DNA from: JBGAKG01 sp044224495
GTDB lineage: Bacteria; Myxococcota_A; Polyangia; Polyangiales; Polyangiaceae
Assembly (NCBI GenBank): GCA_044224495.1
Contig: JBGAKG010000007.1
Location: 186,001-250,000, forward strand
DNA: 64,000 nt
Direction of reading: 5' to 3'
Shown here piece by piece: positions 9,416 through 17,986 of this stretch. The notes under the pieces were generated by a model. It was not told the DNA's origin and searched no databases. It was given only the letters and a program-made list of their open reading frames with translations. The position numbers and the translations under genes are program-made. Numbering within the stretch: the stretch's first letter is position 1; every line of letters starts with the position of its first letter.

Positions 9416-10579
9416 ATGCCCGACTTCTTCGACGTCGCCCGCCACCTCACCCCCGAAGAGCTCGCCGTCCAGAAGAGCGTCCGCGCCTTCGTCGACAAGC
9501 GCGTGCTCCCGACGATCGGCGATCACTTCGAGAAGGGCACGTTCCCGACGGAGCTCATCCCCGAGATCGCGGAGCTCGGGCTCCTCGGTTGCAACCTACA
9601 CGGGTACGGCTGCGCGGGTCTGAGCGAGGTCGGCTACGGCATCGCGATGCAGGAGCTCGAGCGCGGCGACTCCGGCGTGCGCTCCTTCGCGAGCGTGCAG
9701 GGCTCGCTCGTCATGTACCCGATCTGGGCGTTCGGGTCGGAGGAGCAGAAGAAGAAGTTCCTGCCCGAGATGGCGAAGGGCCGCCTGATCGGGTGCTTCG
9801 GGCTGACCGAGCCGGATGCGGGCTCGAACCCGGCCGGCATGCGCACGGTCGCGATCGAGGACGGCGACTCCTACGTCATCACCGGCACCAAGCGCTGGAT
9901 CACGAACGGCAACCTCGCGAACGTCGCGCTCGTGTGGGCCAAGCTCGGCGGGCAAGAGGGGCAGGTCCACGGCTTCCTGGTCCCCACCGACAGCAAGGGC
10001 TTCGAGGCGCGCCCGATCCACAAGAAGATGAGCCTCCGCGCGAGCGTGACGAGCGAGCTCATCCTGGAAGAGGTGCGCGTGAAGAAGGATGCGCTCCTCC
10101 CGAACGTGAAGGGCATGAAGGGCCCGCTCTCGTGCCTGACGTCGGCGCGCTTCGGCATCGCGTGGGGCGTCATCGGCGCGGCGACGGCGTGCTTCGACTG
10201 CGCGGTGGACTACGCGAAGAATCGCGTGCAGTTTGCAGGCAAACCGATCGCGGCCCACCAGCTGGTGCAGGCGAAGTTCGCCGAGATCCTCACCCAGATC
10301 AGCGCGGCGCAGCTCATGGCGCTGGAGGTCTCGAAGCTGAAGGAGGAGAAGAAGCTCCGCCCGCAGCACGTCTCGATGATCAAGCGGAACAACGTGCGGA
10401 TGGCGCTCGAGACGGCGCGCGTCTGCCGCGACATCCTCGGCGGCAACGGGATCACGCTCGAGTACCCGATCATGCGCCACCTCTGTAACCTCGAGACGGT
10501 CTCCACGTACGAGGGCACGCACGACGTGCACACGCTGATCCTCGGTCAGGACGTGACGGGTCTCAGCGCGTTCGAGTGA
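9416..10579 (+). CDS. acyl-CoA dehydrogenase, glutaryl-CoA dehydrogenase-like
   Basis: A 387-residue FAD-dependent acyl-CoA dehydrogenase. It contains the family signatures CFGLTEPDAGSNPAGM (FAD/substrate loop) and ITGTKRWITNG. The C-terminal TYEGTHDVHTLILGQ carries the catalytic base Glu366. The C-terminal motif and the overall pattern match glutaryl-CoA dehydrogenases, which oxidise and decarboxylate glutaryl-CoA to crotonyl-CoA in lysine and tryptophan breakdown. Full length, with no pathway partners beside it. Confidence is high for the family and moderate for the exact substrate. Confidence 0.9.
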   Translation: MPDFFDVARHLTPEELAVQKSVRAFVDKRVLPTIGDHFEKGTFPTELIPEIAELGLLGCNLHGYGCAGLSEVGYGIAMQELERGDSGVRSFASVQGSLVMYPIWAFGSEEQKKKFLPEMAKGRLIGCFGLTEPDAGSNPAGMRTVAIEDGDSYVITGTKRWITNGNLANVALVWAKLGGQEGQVHGFLVPTDSKGFEARPIHKKMSLRASVTSELILEEVRVKKDALLPNVKGMKGPLSCLTSARFGIAWGVIGAATACFDCAVDYAKNRVQFAGKPIAAHQLVQAKFAEILTQISAAQLMALEVSKLKEEKKLRPQHVSMIKRNNVRMALETARVCRDILGGNGITLEYPIMRHLCNLETVSTYEGTHDVHTLILGQDVTGLSAFE

Positions 10580-10630
10580 GGGGACGGTGTCAACCTCGTC
10601 AACCTTTGGCGGGGGGGACGGTGTCAACCT
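10580..10630. repeat. direct repeat of a 17-bp G-rich/GTCAACCT unit
   Basis: The 17-bp unit GGGGACGGTGTCAACCT occurs at 10580-10596 and again at 10614-10630. A third partial copy (GTCAACCT) lies between them at 10598-10605. The block fills the whole gap between two convergent stop codons. It resembles dispersed intergenic repeats of the GGGGAC-type seen near REP-associated transposases, but no transposase is present here. Confidence 0.6.
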
Positions 10631-11182
10631 TCACTCGCGCAGGGTAGCTCCGGCGAGCGCTCCCACTCCGCGCAGCGCCTCGAAGAGGGCGATGCTCACC
10701 GCGTTCGACAGGTTGAGCGACCGCACGGCGCCGAGCGTCGGGATCCCCACGCATCGGTCCGCGTACCGCTCCACCAGCTCCGGCGACAGCCCCACGCTCT
10801 CCTTGCCGAACACGAGCGCGTCGCCCGGCTGGAACGGCACGTCCAGGTAGCTCGTCTTCGCGTGGGCGGTGAAGAGGTGGAGCTTGCCGCTCGGGCTCGC
10901 CCGCTCGAACGCGTGCAGGAAGTGGGGCCAGTCGAGGTGCGCCGTGAGGTCGACCAGGGGCCAGTAGTCGAGCCCCGCCCGCCGAACGGCGTGCTCGTCG
11001 ATCCGGAACCCCAGCTTGCCCACCAGGTGGAGCTTGCTCCCGGTCGCCGCGCACAATCGCCCCACGTTCCCGGTGTTCGGGGGGATCTCCGGCTCGACCA
11101 GCACCACGTGGAACGGGACTGCGAGCGGCTTGGCCCGGAGGCGGGTCTGCGCGGAAGGCGAAGAAACGGGGTCGCTCGGCAC
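10631..11182 (-). CDS. trmL: tRNA (cytidine/uridine-34 2'-O)-methyltransferase, SpoU/TrmL type
   Basis: A 183-residue SPOUT methyltransferase. It has the three family motifs: EPEIPPNTGNVGRLCA near the N-terminus, FGKESVGLSPEL in the middle, and the knot-forming GAVRSLNLSNAVSIALFE at the C-terminus, which binds AdoMet. TrmL methylates the wobble ribose of leucine tRNAs using S-adenosylmethionine. It starts at GTG and carries a 20-residue N-terminal extension before the usual TrmL start. The gene is monocistronic by layout and converges with the acyl-CoA dehydrogenase across a short repeat block. Confidence 0.92.
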   Translation of the reverse strand: MPSDPVSSPSAQTRLRAKPLAVPFHVVLVEPEIPPNTGNVGRLCAATGSKLHLVGKLGFRIDEHAVRRAGLDYWPLVDLTAHLDWPHFLHAFERASPSGKLHLFTAHAKTSYLDVPFQPGDALVFGKESVGLSPELVERYADRCVGIPTLGAVRSLNLSNAVSIALFEALRGVGALAGATLRE

Positions 11183-11250
11183 GGCCCGCCCTCTATCGCC
11201 GCTCGCCGTCCTTGACGCAAGCGCGAGGTCGCTCGTAGGCTCGCGAAAAC

Positions 11251-12369
11251 ATGCGTGCGTTGGCTTACGGCTCGGCGATTGCGACCGCCCTCGCCCTGGC
11301 GTCTCTCGCCCCGGCGGCGCACGCGGGCAGCATGGATCCGGCCATCGAGCGCCTGGTCCTTCAGCCGCAGAACGCGCCCGGGACGTGCCAAGCCATCGCC
11401 GCCGATCCCGAGATCGCGGTCAAAGCCGGCCAATCGCCCAACTCGTTCCCCTGCCGCCCGGACAACGTCGCGTTCGCGAACCTCGTCAGCGAGCTCGGCT
11501 TCGCGATTGCTCCGACCGCGCTCCACCCCGCGCGCACGACGGGCATCGGCGGTTTCGCGCTCACGCTCGAGGCGAGCTACACGAAGATCAACGCGGACGC
11601 GTTCAGCACCAGCGCCGACGGCAACACGCAGCGCCAGTACTGGCACGACGGTACGCGCGGACCCACCGACCCCGCGACGGGCGCGTTCTCGACGAAGAAC
11701 AACGACCCCGCATCGATCCTCCAGATCTACTCGCTCAAGGCGCGCAAAGGTCTGCCGCTCGGCTTCGAGGTCACCGGCTCCCTCGGTTACATCGCGAACA
11801 GCTCGATGTGGAACCTCGGGGCCGACGTGCGCTGGGCCCCGCTCGAAGGGTTCCGCACCGGCGCGCTCGGCATCCTCCCCGACTTCTCCGTCGGCGGCGG
11901 CGTGCGCACGCTCCTCGGCACGGACAAGTTCACGCTGACCACGGTCGGCCTGGACGCGCAGCTCTCCAAGCCGATCCCGATCGCCGACTCGATGGTGCTG
12001 ACCCCGATCGTGGGCTTCCAGCGCATCTGGGTGTTCGGCGATTCGAGCATCATCGACTCGACGCCCAACACCGATCCGATCAACCAGTGTGGCTTCACCG
12101 GCATCGACCCGAACAACGGGTCGCCCAAGTGCAAGAACACGCTCTCGAACGGCATCCCGGCGAACGGCGACTTCAACAACAACTTCGTCTTCTCGAAGGT
12201 GCGCACGAACCGCAACCGGCTCGTGTTCGGCCTGAACTACCGCTTCGAGATGTTCTACATCGCGGGCCAGTTCCTGTTCGATCTCACGTCGCCCCAGGCC
12301 GACTCGCAGGAGTTCCTGCAGTCCGCGCGCCAGTGGACGATGACGTACGAGATCGGCGCGTTCTTCTGA
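11251..12369 (+). CDS. exported outer-membrane-type protein
   Basis: A 372-residue secreted protein with a signal peptide ending AHAGS near residue 27. The mature part is rich in alternating aromatic/polar strands (ALTLEASYTKI, LVFGLNYRFEMFYIAGQFLF) and in Gly/Asn turns. It lacks internal hydrophobic helices, and the final residue is Phe, as in many outer-membrane beta-barrels. No specific family is recognised; beta-barrel is my inference from composition. Four cysteines lie in two loop regions. The following haem-motif lipoprotein starts 2 bp downstream, so the two are probably co-transcribed and may work together at the outer membrane. Confidence 0.82.
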   Translation: MRALAYGSAIATALALASLAPAAHAGSMDPAIERLVLQPQNAPGTCQAIAADPEIAVKAGQSPNSFPCRPDNVAFANLVSELGFAIAPTALHPARTTGIGGFALTLEASYTKINADAFSTSADGNTQRQYWHDGTRGPTDPATGAFSTKNNDPASILQIYSLKARKGLPLGFEVTGSLGYIANSSMWNLGADVRWAPLEGFRTGALGILPDFSVGGGVRTLLGTDKFTLTTVGLDAQLSKPIPIADSMVLTPIVGFQRIWVFGDSSIIDSTPNTDPINQCGFTGIDPNNGSPKCKNTLSNGIPANGDFNNNFVFSKVRTNRNRLVFGLNYRFEMFYIAGQFLFDLTSPQADSQEFLQSARQWTMTYEIGAFF

Positions 12370-12371
12370 GC

Positions 12372-12881
12372 GTGCGCGCCACGGCGAGGCTCGGGCTCTG
12401 CTTTCTGGTCGCGGCGGCGTGCTCGCCCGCGCGCGGCGAACCGGTCGGCGTGTCCCAAGGTGGTAAAGAGGAGCCGTGGGGGCGCGAAGCCGGGGCCGCC
12501 CCTCAACGCGCGCCGCTCGCCGGGTTGCCCAAGGACTTCCGCGCGACGCTGAAGCCGGTGCTCCGCGTCGCCAAGTCGGAGCACCTCGGCGGTGCCCCCG
12601 CGGTGGTGTGGGCGGACGAAGCTGGCGAGGCGGCACTGACGCGCGGCAGCGCCGCCCCCGACAAGGCGCTCTTCGTCGAGGAGCTCGGCGGACCCTCGGT
12701 CGGCGACGCGGGCGCGGTGCCGGTCGCGCTCTACCTGCTCGCGATCGAAGGCGGTACCGCGCGCTTCGGCGCCGCGGATGCGAAGGGGCTCGCGACGCTC
12801 GACGACGAAGGGAAAGCCACCTCCGCCTGCGCGCGCTGTCACGCCGAGTCGCTCCGCGCACCGATCTGGACCGGGCGCTGA
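12372..12881 (+). CDS. lipoprotein with C-terminal haem-c motif
   Basis: A 169-residue predicted lipoprotein. The GTG start lies 2 bp after the previous stop and gives signal VRATARLGLCFLVAAAC with a lipobox Cys17. The mature part ends with a single CxxCH haem-attachment motif (SACARCHAES) 12 residues before the C-terminus. The overall size and the late haem site resemble small P460-like or monohaem cytochromes, but I do not recognise a specific family. It probably carries one covalent haem in the periplasm. Its closeness to the barrel-like protein suggests a shared operon. Confidence 0.72.
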   Translation: MRATARLGLCFLVAAACSPARGEPVGVSQGGKEEPWGREAGAAPQRAPLAGLPKDFRATLKPVLRVAKSEHLGGAPAVVWADEAGEAALTRGSAAPDKALFVEELGGPSVGDAGAVPVALYLLAIEGGTARFGAADAKGLATLDDEGKATSACARCHAESLRAPIWTGR

Positions 12882-12882
12882 G

Positions 12883-13263
12883 TCAGGCGAGGAGCGAGCG
12901 CACCTTCTCGGGCAGGCGCTCGATCGGGAGCTCCTTGCTGATCCACCCGTCCGCGCCGGAGTACTTGGTCCGCGCGGCGAGATCTTCGTCGTCCAGGCCG
13001 CTGTAGAGGACGAACCGCGGACGCAGGCCGCTCGCGGCGGCGGCGGTGCGCGCGAGGGAGACGAGCTCGTCCCCCTTGAGCAGCGGGATGTTCACGTCGA
13101 CCAGTACCAAATCGGGACGAAACTTCGTGATCGCCTCGCGCACGCCCATCGGGCTGTTGGTCGAGACGACGTCGAAACCATGCGAGGTCAGCACCCGCTC
13201 GATCGCGCGGAGGAGCTGCTCGTCGTCGTCGACGCAGAGGATGCGGTGGCGTGCCCGAACCAC
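12883..13263 (-). CDS. single-domain response regulator (CheY-like)
   Basis: A 126-residue stand-alone receiver domain with no output domain. It has the acidic pocket (CVDDDE), phosphoacceptor Asp56 (LVLVDVN), a Ser in the switch position (LYSGLDD) and the conserved Lys in ISKE. Such proteins act by protein-protein contact or as phosphorelay intermediates. It lies 4 bp downstream of a membrane-protein gene on the same strand, so the two are likely co-transcribed. No histidine kinase is immediately adjacent. Confidence 0.9.
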   Translation of the reverse strand: MVRARHRILCVDDDEQLLRAIERVLTSHGFDVVSTNSPMGVREAITKFRPDLVLVDVNIPLLKGDELVSLARTAAAASGLRPRFVLYSGLDDEDLAARTKYSGADGWISKELPIERLPEKVRSLLA

Positions 13264-13267
13264 GCGC

Positions 13268-14098
13268 CTATCGAAGCACGACGAAGGTCACCGCCGCCAG
13301 CATCGCGAGCGCGCAAAACAGCGTGGCGATCACGGCTGCCACATAGGAGGCGCGGAGCGCGGGCTTCGCGTCGGCCCCTTCGAGGCGATACGTCCCCCGA
13401 AGGAACGCAATCGACGAGCGGGTAGGCAACCCGACCGCAAGGTTGACGAGCGAGGTCTTCTCTCGCAGGAGCCCGATGAAGCCGACCGGACCGAGGACGA
13501 GGTCCCACCCGGCCGAGTAGAGCCCGAAGCGAAGCGCGCGGCCGAGGCCGGCCTTCACGCCACGCTTCCGCGCCGCCGCCCCGAGCGCGAGCCCATGCGC
13601 GGAGTGGGCGGCCACGAGGAGGAGCGCGAGCCCGAAGACGCTCGCGCACGCGGCGCGGAGCGCGAAGCCGATCGACGCAGGATCGATCCCGTTCGCGGCG
13701 CCGAGGAAGAAGAGCACGCCGCCGGCGAGGCTGCCGACGACGAGGAGCATCGCGCTCGCGGCGACCACCTCCGCCAAGAGCGCGAAGCGGAACGCCGGCG
13801 CGAGCGGGCCGTCGGGCAACGCTTCGAAGAACGCCTCCGCGTTGAGCGTCGCGGCCTTCGACGTCGACCACAAGCGCTCCAGCGTGCCGCCGGGGCGCTC
13901 CCACGGCACGATCGCGATCACGCCGGAGCGCGAGCGCTCTTCGGCGCAGCCCAAACAATCCGAGCTCCCGCAGATGGCGCAGACGATGGCCGCAGGGACG
14001 TCGAGCAGCTCGTCGCGCGACTCGGGCGCTTCGCTGCTTCGGACCTCCGCCTCATCGGCGAGGGATCGTCTCCTTGCCGCCGCCATGCGGCGAATCAT
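13268..14098 (-). CDS. membrane protein with N-terminal Cys cluster
   Basis: A 276-residue membrane protein of unknown function. The soluble N-terminus has a short Cys motif (CAICGSSDCLGCAEE) that could bind a metal. It is followed by a linker and about five hydrophobic segments, in a layout like Yip1/DUF1282-type membrane proteins (FRFALLAEVVAASAMLLVVG at about residues 108-127). A second Met at residue 5 is an alternative start. It lies upstream of a single-domain response regulator, and another Cys-motif membrane protein follows upstream in the same direction. Confidence 0.8.
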   Translation of the reverse strand: MIRRMAAARRRSLADEAEVRSSEAPESRDELLDVPAAIVCAICGSSDCLGCAEERSRSGVIAIVPWERPGGTLERLWSTSKAATLNAEAFFEALPDGPLAPAFRFALLAEVVAASAMLLVVGSLAGGVLFFLGAANGIDPASIGFALRAACASVFGLALLLVAAHSAHGLALGAAARKRGVKAGLGRALRFGLYSAGWDLVLGPVGFIGLLREKTSLVNLAVGLPTRSSIAFLRGTYRLEGADAKPALRASYVAAVIATLFCALAMLAAVTFVVLR

Positions 14099-14141
14099 GG
14101 ATCACCGCACGCCGAAAGGCCAGGACGGCCAGGAGAGCGCC

Positions 14142-14756
14142 TCAGTTCAGCGTCTGGCCGGCGCTCGATCCGCGCGCGACCTTGATGTCGTCGACGCGCC
14201 CACCGAGCCGGATCGAGAGCACGAAGGCCGCGAGGGAGACGACCACCGTGCCCCAGAACGCCGGATCGTAGGCGAAGTGGAGCGGCACGATGCCTCCCTT
14301 GGGCGGCCGCAGCCAGAGGATCATCGTCGTGACGAACGGCACCGCAGCGAGGAACGCGGCGGCCACGCGTGCACCGCGCAGTTGCGTGATGGTGCGACGA
14401 CTGAGGACGGTCGGCACGAGCACCAACCATCCGACACCGGCCCCCCACGCCCACCCGAGCTTCCGCGCGATCTCGATGCCGGAGTAGCTGTACTCGTCCG
14501 GGATGCTCACGTGGACCCACGGCAGGAGGAAGAGCCCGATCCCCACCAGCGCGAGGAGCGGGACGATGCCGCGGCCACGGCGGAGGTAGGTCCAGGGCAG
14601 CAACTCACGCGCCGGATCGACCGGGACCCCGTCTTCTGAGTGGATCGACGGCGGCAGCTTCTCGAAGGCGACCAGGGACATGCCGCACACCGGGCACTCG
14701 GTCGCCTCACTTTGTTCGAACATTTCCCGGCAGAACGGGCACGCGACGAGCGCCAT
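14142..14756 (-). CDS. zinc-ribbon membrane protein
   Basis: A 204-residue protein that opens with a four-Cys zinc ribbon (ACPFCREMF, then ECPVCGMSL) at residues 5-27. It continues with four hydrophobic segments, starting with GIVPLLALVGIGLFLLPWVH. The start was set at MALVACPFC because the upstream frame enters a promoter-like region and the reverse gene. The product is presumably anchored with the ribbon in the cytoplasm; no function is recognised. It ends 43 bp from the next gene on the same strand, which also encodes a membrane protein with an N-terminal Cys motif. Confidence 0.83.
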   Translation of the reverse strand: MALVACPFCREMFEQSEATECPVCGMSLVAFEKLPPSIHSEDGVPVDPARELLPWTYLRRGRGIVPLLALVGIGLFLLPWVHVSIPDEYSYSGIEIARKLGWAWGAGVGWLVLVPTVLSRRTITQLRGARVAAAFLAAVPFVTTMILWLRPPKGGIVPLHFAYDPAFWGTVVVSLAAFVLSIRLGGRVDDIKVARGSSAGQTLN

Positions 14757-14909
14757 GCGGGGAGGAGCATACCCTCGCCGCGCTCGAGCCCCGGATTTTC
14801 CAACTTGACCCATCCCCCGAGCGGACAGGCCCCCACCGGAAAAGTTCCCCCCGCGCTCGGACGTCGCACGCTCTCGACACGCCGCGGGGAAACGGGCAGG
14901 CTCGTCGCC

Positions 14910-15197
14910 ATGGCTCGCCCCACTCGCCTGGATGATGCTGCCGTCTCGCAATGGCTCGCCAGTCACGCCGGGTGGGCCCGTGAGGGCGACGTACTCACCA
15001 AGACCTACACGTTGGCGGACTTCCCGAGCGCGATCGGGTTCGTGACCAAGGTGGCGCTGCTCGCCGAGAAGCTGGACCACCACCCGGACATCACGATCAA
15101 CTTCCGCAAGGTCACGCTCCGCTACTCGACCCACGACGCGGGGGGGCTGACGACCCTCGACCTCCAGAGCGGCGAGCGAGCGGACGGCTTCGCATGA
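14910..15197 (+). CDS. phhB: pterin-4a-carbinolamine dehydratase
   Basis: A 95-residue enzyme, the normal length for the family. It dehydrates 4a-hydroxytetrahydrobiopterin in the recycling of the cofactor for aromatic amino acid hydroxylases. The active-site signature is present (EKLDHHPDITINF, then THDAGGLTTLD), with the paired histidines and Thr-His-Asp. The stop overlaps the start of the RNase III gene (ATGA), so translation is likely coupled. No phenylalanine hydroxylase is nearby; some bacterial homologues act in molybdopterin-related roles instead. Confidence 0.92.
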   Translation: MARPTRLDDAAVSQWLASHAGWAREGDVLTKTYTLADFPSAIGFVTKVALLAEKLDHHPDITINFRKVTLRYSTHDAGGLTTLDLQSGERADGFA

Positions 15198-15895
15198 CAC
15201 GGCAGCGGCTCGAGGAAGCTCGCACCGTGCTCCAGGCTCGGCTCGATGCGATCCTCGGCGAGGGCACGCCGATCGCCAAGCTCGAAGAGGCCCTCACCCA
15301 TCCGAGCTTCGCGAACGAGACCGCGATGCCCGACAATCAGCGGCTCGAGTTCCTCGGCGACGCCGTGCTCGGGCTCTGCGTGAGCGAGCTCCTCTCCGAG
15401 CGCGACACCAGCGCCGACGAGGGAAAGCTGACGCGCCTGCGCAGCGCGCTCGTCAACGCGGAGGCGCTCGCGCGCTGGGCGCGCCACGTCGAGCTCGGGG
15501 ACGCGCTCGCTCTCGGCCGGGGCGCACGCATGGGCACCGAGCGCGATCGCACCAACGTCCTCGCCGACGGCGTCGAAGCGCTGATCGCGGCGGTGTACCT
15601 CGCGCGCGGGATCGACGGAGCTCGCAGGCTCGCGGCGGACATCGCCGCGCTCGCCCTCCCCGATCTCGATCCCGAGAGCACGAAGGATCCCAAGAGCACG
15701 TTCCAGGAGCGCGTGCAGGCGCGGGGCGAGAAGGCGCCGACGTACCGCGTGGTCGCCGCCGAGGGCCCGTCGCACGATCCGACGTTCCGGGTCGAGGTGC
15801 TCGTCGAGGGCGACGTGCGCGGTGTCGGCGAAGGTCCGTCGAAGCGCGCGGCGGAGCGCGAGGCCGCTCGCGACGCGCTCGAGCGCGAGCGCTGA
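15194..15895 (+). CDS. rnc: ribonuclease III
   Basis: A 233-residue double-strand-specific endoribonuclease that processes rRNA precursors and structured mRNAs. The catalytic domain carries the signature RLEFLGDAVLG with Glu52 and Asp56. The second acidic pair, Asp125 and Glu128, lies in LADGVEALIAAVY. A double-stranded RNA-binding domain occupies about residues 160-230 (STFQERVQARGEKAPTYRV, then GEGPSKRAAEREAARDAL). Full length with all metal ligands. It overlaps the upstream pterin dehydratase by four bases, and its stop is 1 bp from the convergent isomerase gene. Confidence 0.96.
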   Translation: MTRQRLEEARTVLQARLDAILGEGTPIAKLEEALTHPSFANETAMPDNQRLEFLGDAVLGLCVSELLSERDTSADEGKLTRLRSALVNAEALARWARHVELGDALALGRGARMGTERDRTNVLADGVEALIAAVYLARGIDGARRLAADIAALALPDLDPESTKDPKSTFQERVQARGEKAPTYRVVAAEGPSHDPTFRVEVLVEGDVRGVGEGPSKRAAEREAARDALERER

Positions 15896-15896
15896 G

Positions 15897-16880
15897 CTAC
15901 TTGCTCGTCGCCGGCGTGGCGCTCGGCGCGACCTGACCGGCGCGCTTGCGCGGGACGACGATGGCGTCCGGCAGCGAGATCTCGATCCCGTCGAGGTGCT
16001 CGGGCGAGTGCTCCGTGAGGTCGCGCTTGCGGAGCGTGTCGAGCAGCGCCTTCGTCGCGGCTTCCACGCGCTGGCGGTAGACGGTCGCTTGGATCTGGTC
16101 CTTCACGTCCTCGAAGGAGCGGTGACTCGCGCCGACGGTCCCCCGCCGCCAGACGACGGAGAAGGCCGTCTGCTCGACGACCGGCTCGGGTACGAGCTCG
16201 CCGTCGCGGACGCTCGCCGCCGCCTTGACGAGGGAGACCTCGGCGCGGAAGCCCGCCTCGCTCGACGTGCCGTCCGGCGAGACGAAGCCGAGGTTGCCGC
16301 CGCGCATGGCCGTCGCCTTGTCGATGCTGCGGTCGCGCGCGAGCTGGTTCCAGTGCACCAGCGTGAGGTCCTTCTTCGCCTCGCCGAGGACGGCGAGCGC
16401 GTCCTCGCGCGTGGTGCACGCGATGCGCCAGATGTTGATGCGCTCGGGCGAGTCGAACTGGGACTTGTTCGCTTCGTAGTAGGTCTTGGCGTCCGCCTCG
16501 CTCACGGTCGAGGGCGTGCCGACCTGCGCGCGAACGGCGCGGAGCGTGGCTTGCGCGCGCACGCGATCGAGATCGAAGCGCGTGGGGATCTTGCCGTCGA
16601 GGTGACGCGCCTCGGCGCCTTGGGCTTGGAGCACCTCGACGATCATCACGTCTTCGAGGAACTTCTTCCGCACGACGGCCGGGTCGGTGCCGAAGCTCCG
16701 GAGCTGGAACGGCGGGACCTGCGCCATCCGGTCCTCGAGCTCTCCCACCGTGATCGTCTTCGGTCCGACATGCGCGACGATGGCGGCGCGGCGAGCGGCC
16801 TCTGCGTCCTGCGCGAATGCAACTTGCGAGGGTGCGATCGTGATCGCCGCGAGAACGAGGACGCCGAGGAGCTGGCGCAT
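15897..16880 (-). CDS. periplasmic parvulin-type peptidyl-prolyl isomerase
   Basis: A 327-residue exported folding factor of the SurA/PrsA/PpiC group. The start at 16880 gives a clean signal peptide ending VAFAQD. An N-terminal chaperone-like helical region contains TITVGELEDRMAQ. The rotamase core follows, with INIWRIACTTREDALAVLGE and ending in GGNLGFVSPDG. It should assist folding of outer-membrane or secreted proteins. A start 26 codons upstream would add an Arg-rich extension ahead of the signal sequence, so it is rejected. Confidence 0.87.
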   Translation of the reverse strand: MRQLLGVLVLAAITIAPSQVAFAQDAEAARRAAIVAHVGPKTITVGELEDRMAQVPPFQLRSFGTDPAVVRKKFLEDVMIVEVLQAQGAEARHLDGKIPTRFDLDRVRAQATLRAVRAQVGTPSTVSEADAKTYYEANKSQFDSPERINIWRIACTTREDALAVLGEAKKDLTLVHWNQLARDRSIDKATAMRGGNLGFVSPDGTSSEAGFRAEVSLVKAAASVRDGELVPEPVVEQTAFSVVWRRGTVGASHRSFEDVKDQIQATVYRQRVEAATKALLDTLRKRDLTEHSPEHLDGIEISLPDAIVVPRKRAGQVAPSATPATSK

Positions 16881-16978
16881 GCGATTCGAGGTTCTAAGGC
16901 GAGCCCGCTGGCGACGCAAGAGTTGCGGAAGGAACCGATGTGCGAGGCTCCGCTCCATGCGCTAGCTTGCTGACTTCG

Positions 16979-17986
16979 ATGCGCTCCCTTTCGTTCTTCG
17001 TCGTGTGCTTCGTCGCTGCGGGCTGCTCCCCGGATCCGTTCACGGGCGACAACGACGCTGCGGCGGACGGGGCGGCGGAGACCGGCGCCGACGCCGCGAT
17101 CAGCGACGGTGGCGAGGCAGGGTCCGACGCCGGGCCTCCCACGTGGGAGGTTCTTCCGCCCGCGACGGGCCCGACCTTCCGCTACCGCGCGCTCCGGGTC
17201 GTGACCCCGAACGACGTGTGGCTCGTCGGCAGCATCAACGGCGTGGGGGCGATCGATCACTGGACGCAGGGCAGCCACGGCATCGCCACGCCGAGCGGGC
17301 TCACGCCGCTGCAAGCGATCGACCTGAAGGGCCCGAACGACATCGCCGCCGTCGGGAACGGGAGCGCCGCCGTCTACAACGGTTCGGCGTGGACGGGGTT
17401 CCCGCACGCCAAGGGGAACCTGATCGGCGTCTGGTACAGCCTCCAGATGAACGCCTACTACGCGGCCAGCGCGACGGGGCTCGACTTCAAGCTCCAGGGC
17501 ACGCAGTTCCTCGACATGAGCGGGTCGCCTCCGGGCGGGCTCACGTGCAACGCGATGACCGCGATGTTCACCGTCTGCAACAACGGCGCGATCCTCCACT
17601 ACGACGACGTGCAGAACTCGTTCGACAAGCAGCTCACCGGGCCGCCGACGCAGGCGGACTTCCAAGGGATCGACCGGCGCGGCACGACGACGCTCGCCGT
17701 CGGTACCGGCGGCGCGACCGCCGACATCGGCGCGGCGACTTTCTCCGTCGGGGCGATGGAGGTGAAAGCTTCGTTCCAAGCCGTCTGGGTGTCGGTCGCG
17801 GGCGAGGTCTTCGCCGTGGGCGACAACGGCGTGATCGCCCACCGGGACGCGGGAAAGACGGTGTGGGAGCAGATGACCTCGCCGACCAACCAGAGCCTCC
17901 GCGGCGTGGGAGGGATCGAGGTCAACGGGAAGCTCACCGTGTTCGCCGCGGGCGACGGTGGAGTGCTCCTCCGCTTCCAGCGCTGA
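16979..17986 (+). CDS. beta-propeller-like lipoprotein
   Basis: A 335-residue lipoprotein. The signal MRSLSFFVVCFVAAGC gives lipobox Cys16, followed by a Gly/Asp/Ala-rich spacer to about residue 50. The mature domain contains repeated strands of the type VTPNDVWLVGSING and VSVAGEVFAVGDNGVIAHRD, about 45-50 residues apart. These resemble the Ycf48/WD-like beta-propellers common on myxobacterial surfaces. The function is unknown, presumably binding or structural. Its stop codon abuts the convergent neighbour's stop with no intervening base (TGATCA). Confidence 0.82.
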   Translation: MRSLSFFVVCFVAAGCSPDPFTGDNDAAADGAAETGADAAISDGGEAGSDAGPPTWEVLPPATGPTFRYRALRVVTPNDVWLVGSINGVGAIDHWTQGSHGIATPSGLTPLQAIDLKGPNDIAAVGNGSAAVYNGSAWTGFPHAKGNLIGVWYSLQMNAYYAASATGLDFKLQGTQFLDMSGSPPGGLTCNAMTAMFTVCNNGAILHYDDVQNSFDKQLTGPPTQADFQGIDRRGTTTLAVGTGGATADIGAATFSVGAMEVKASFQAVWVSVAGEVFAVGDNGVIAHRDAGKTVWEQMTSPTNQSLRGVGGIEVNGKLTVFAAGDGGVLLRFQR

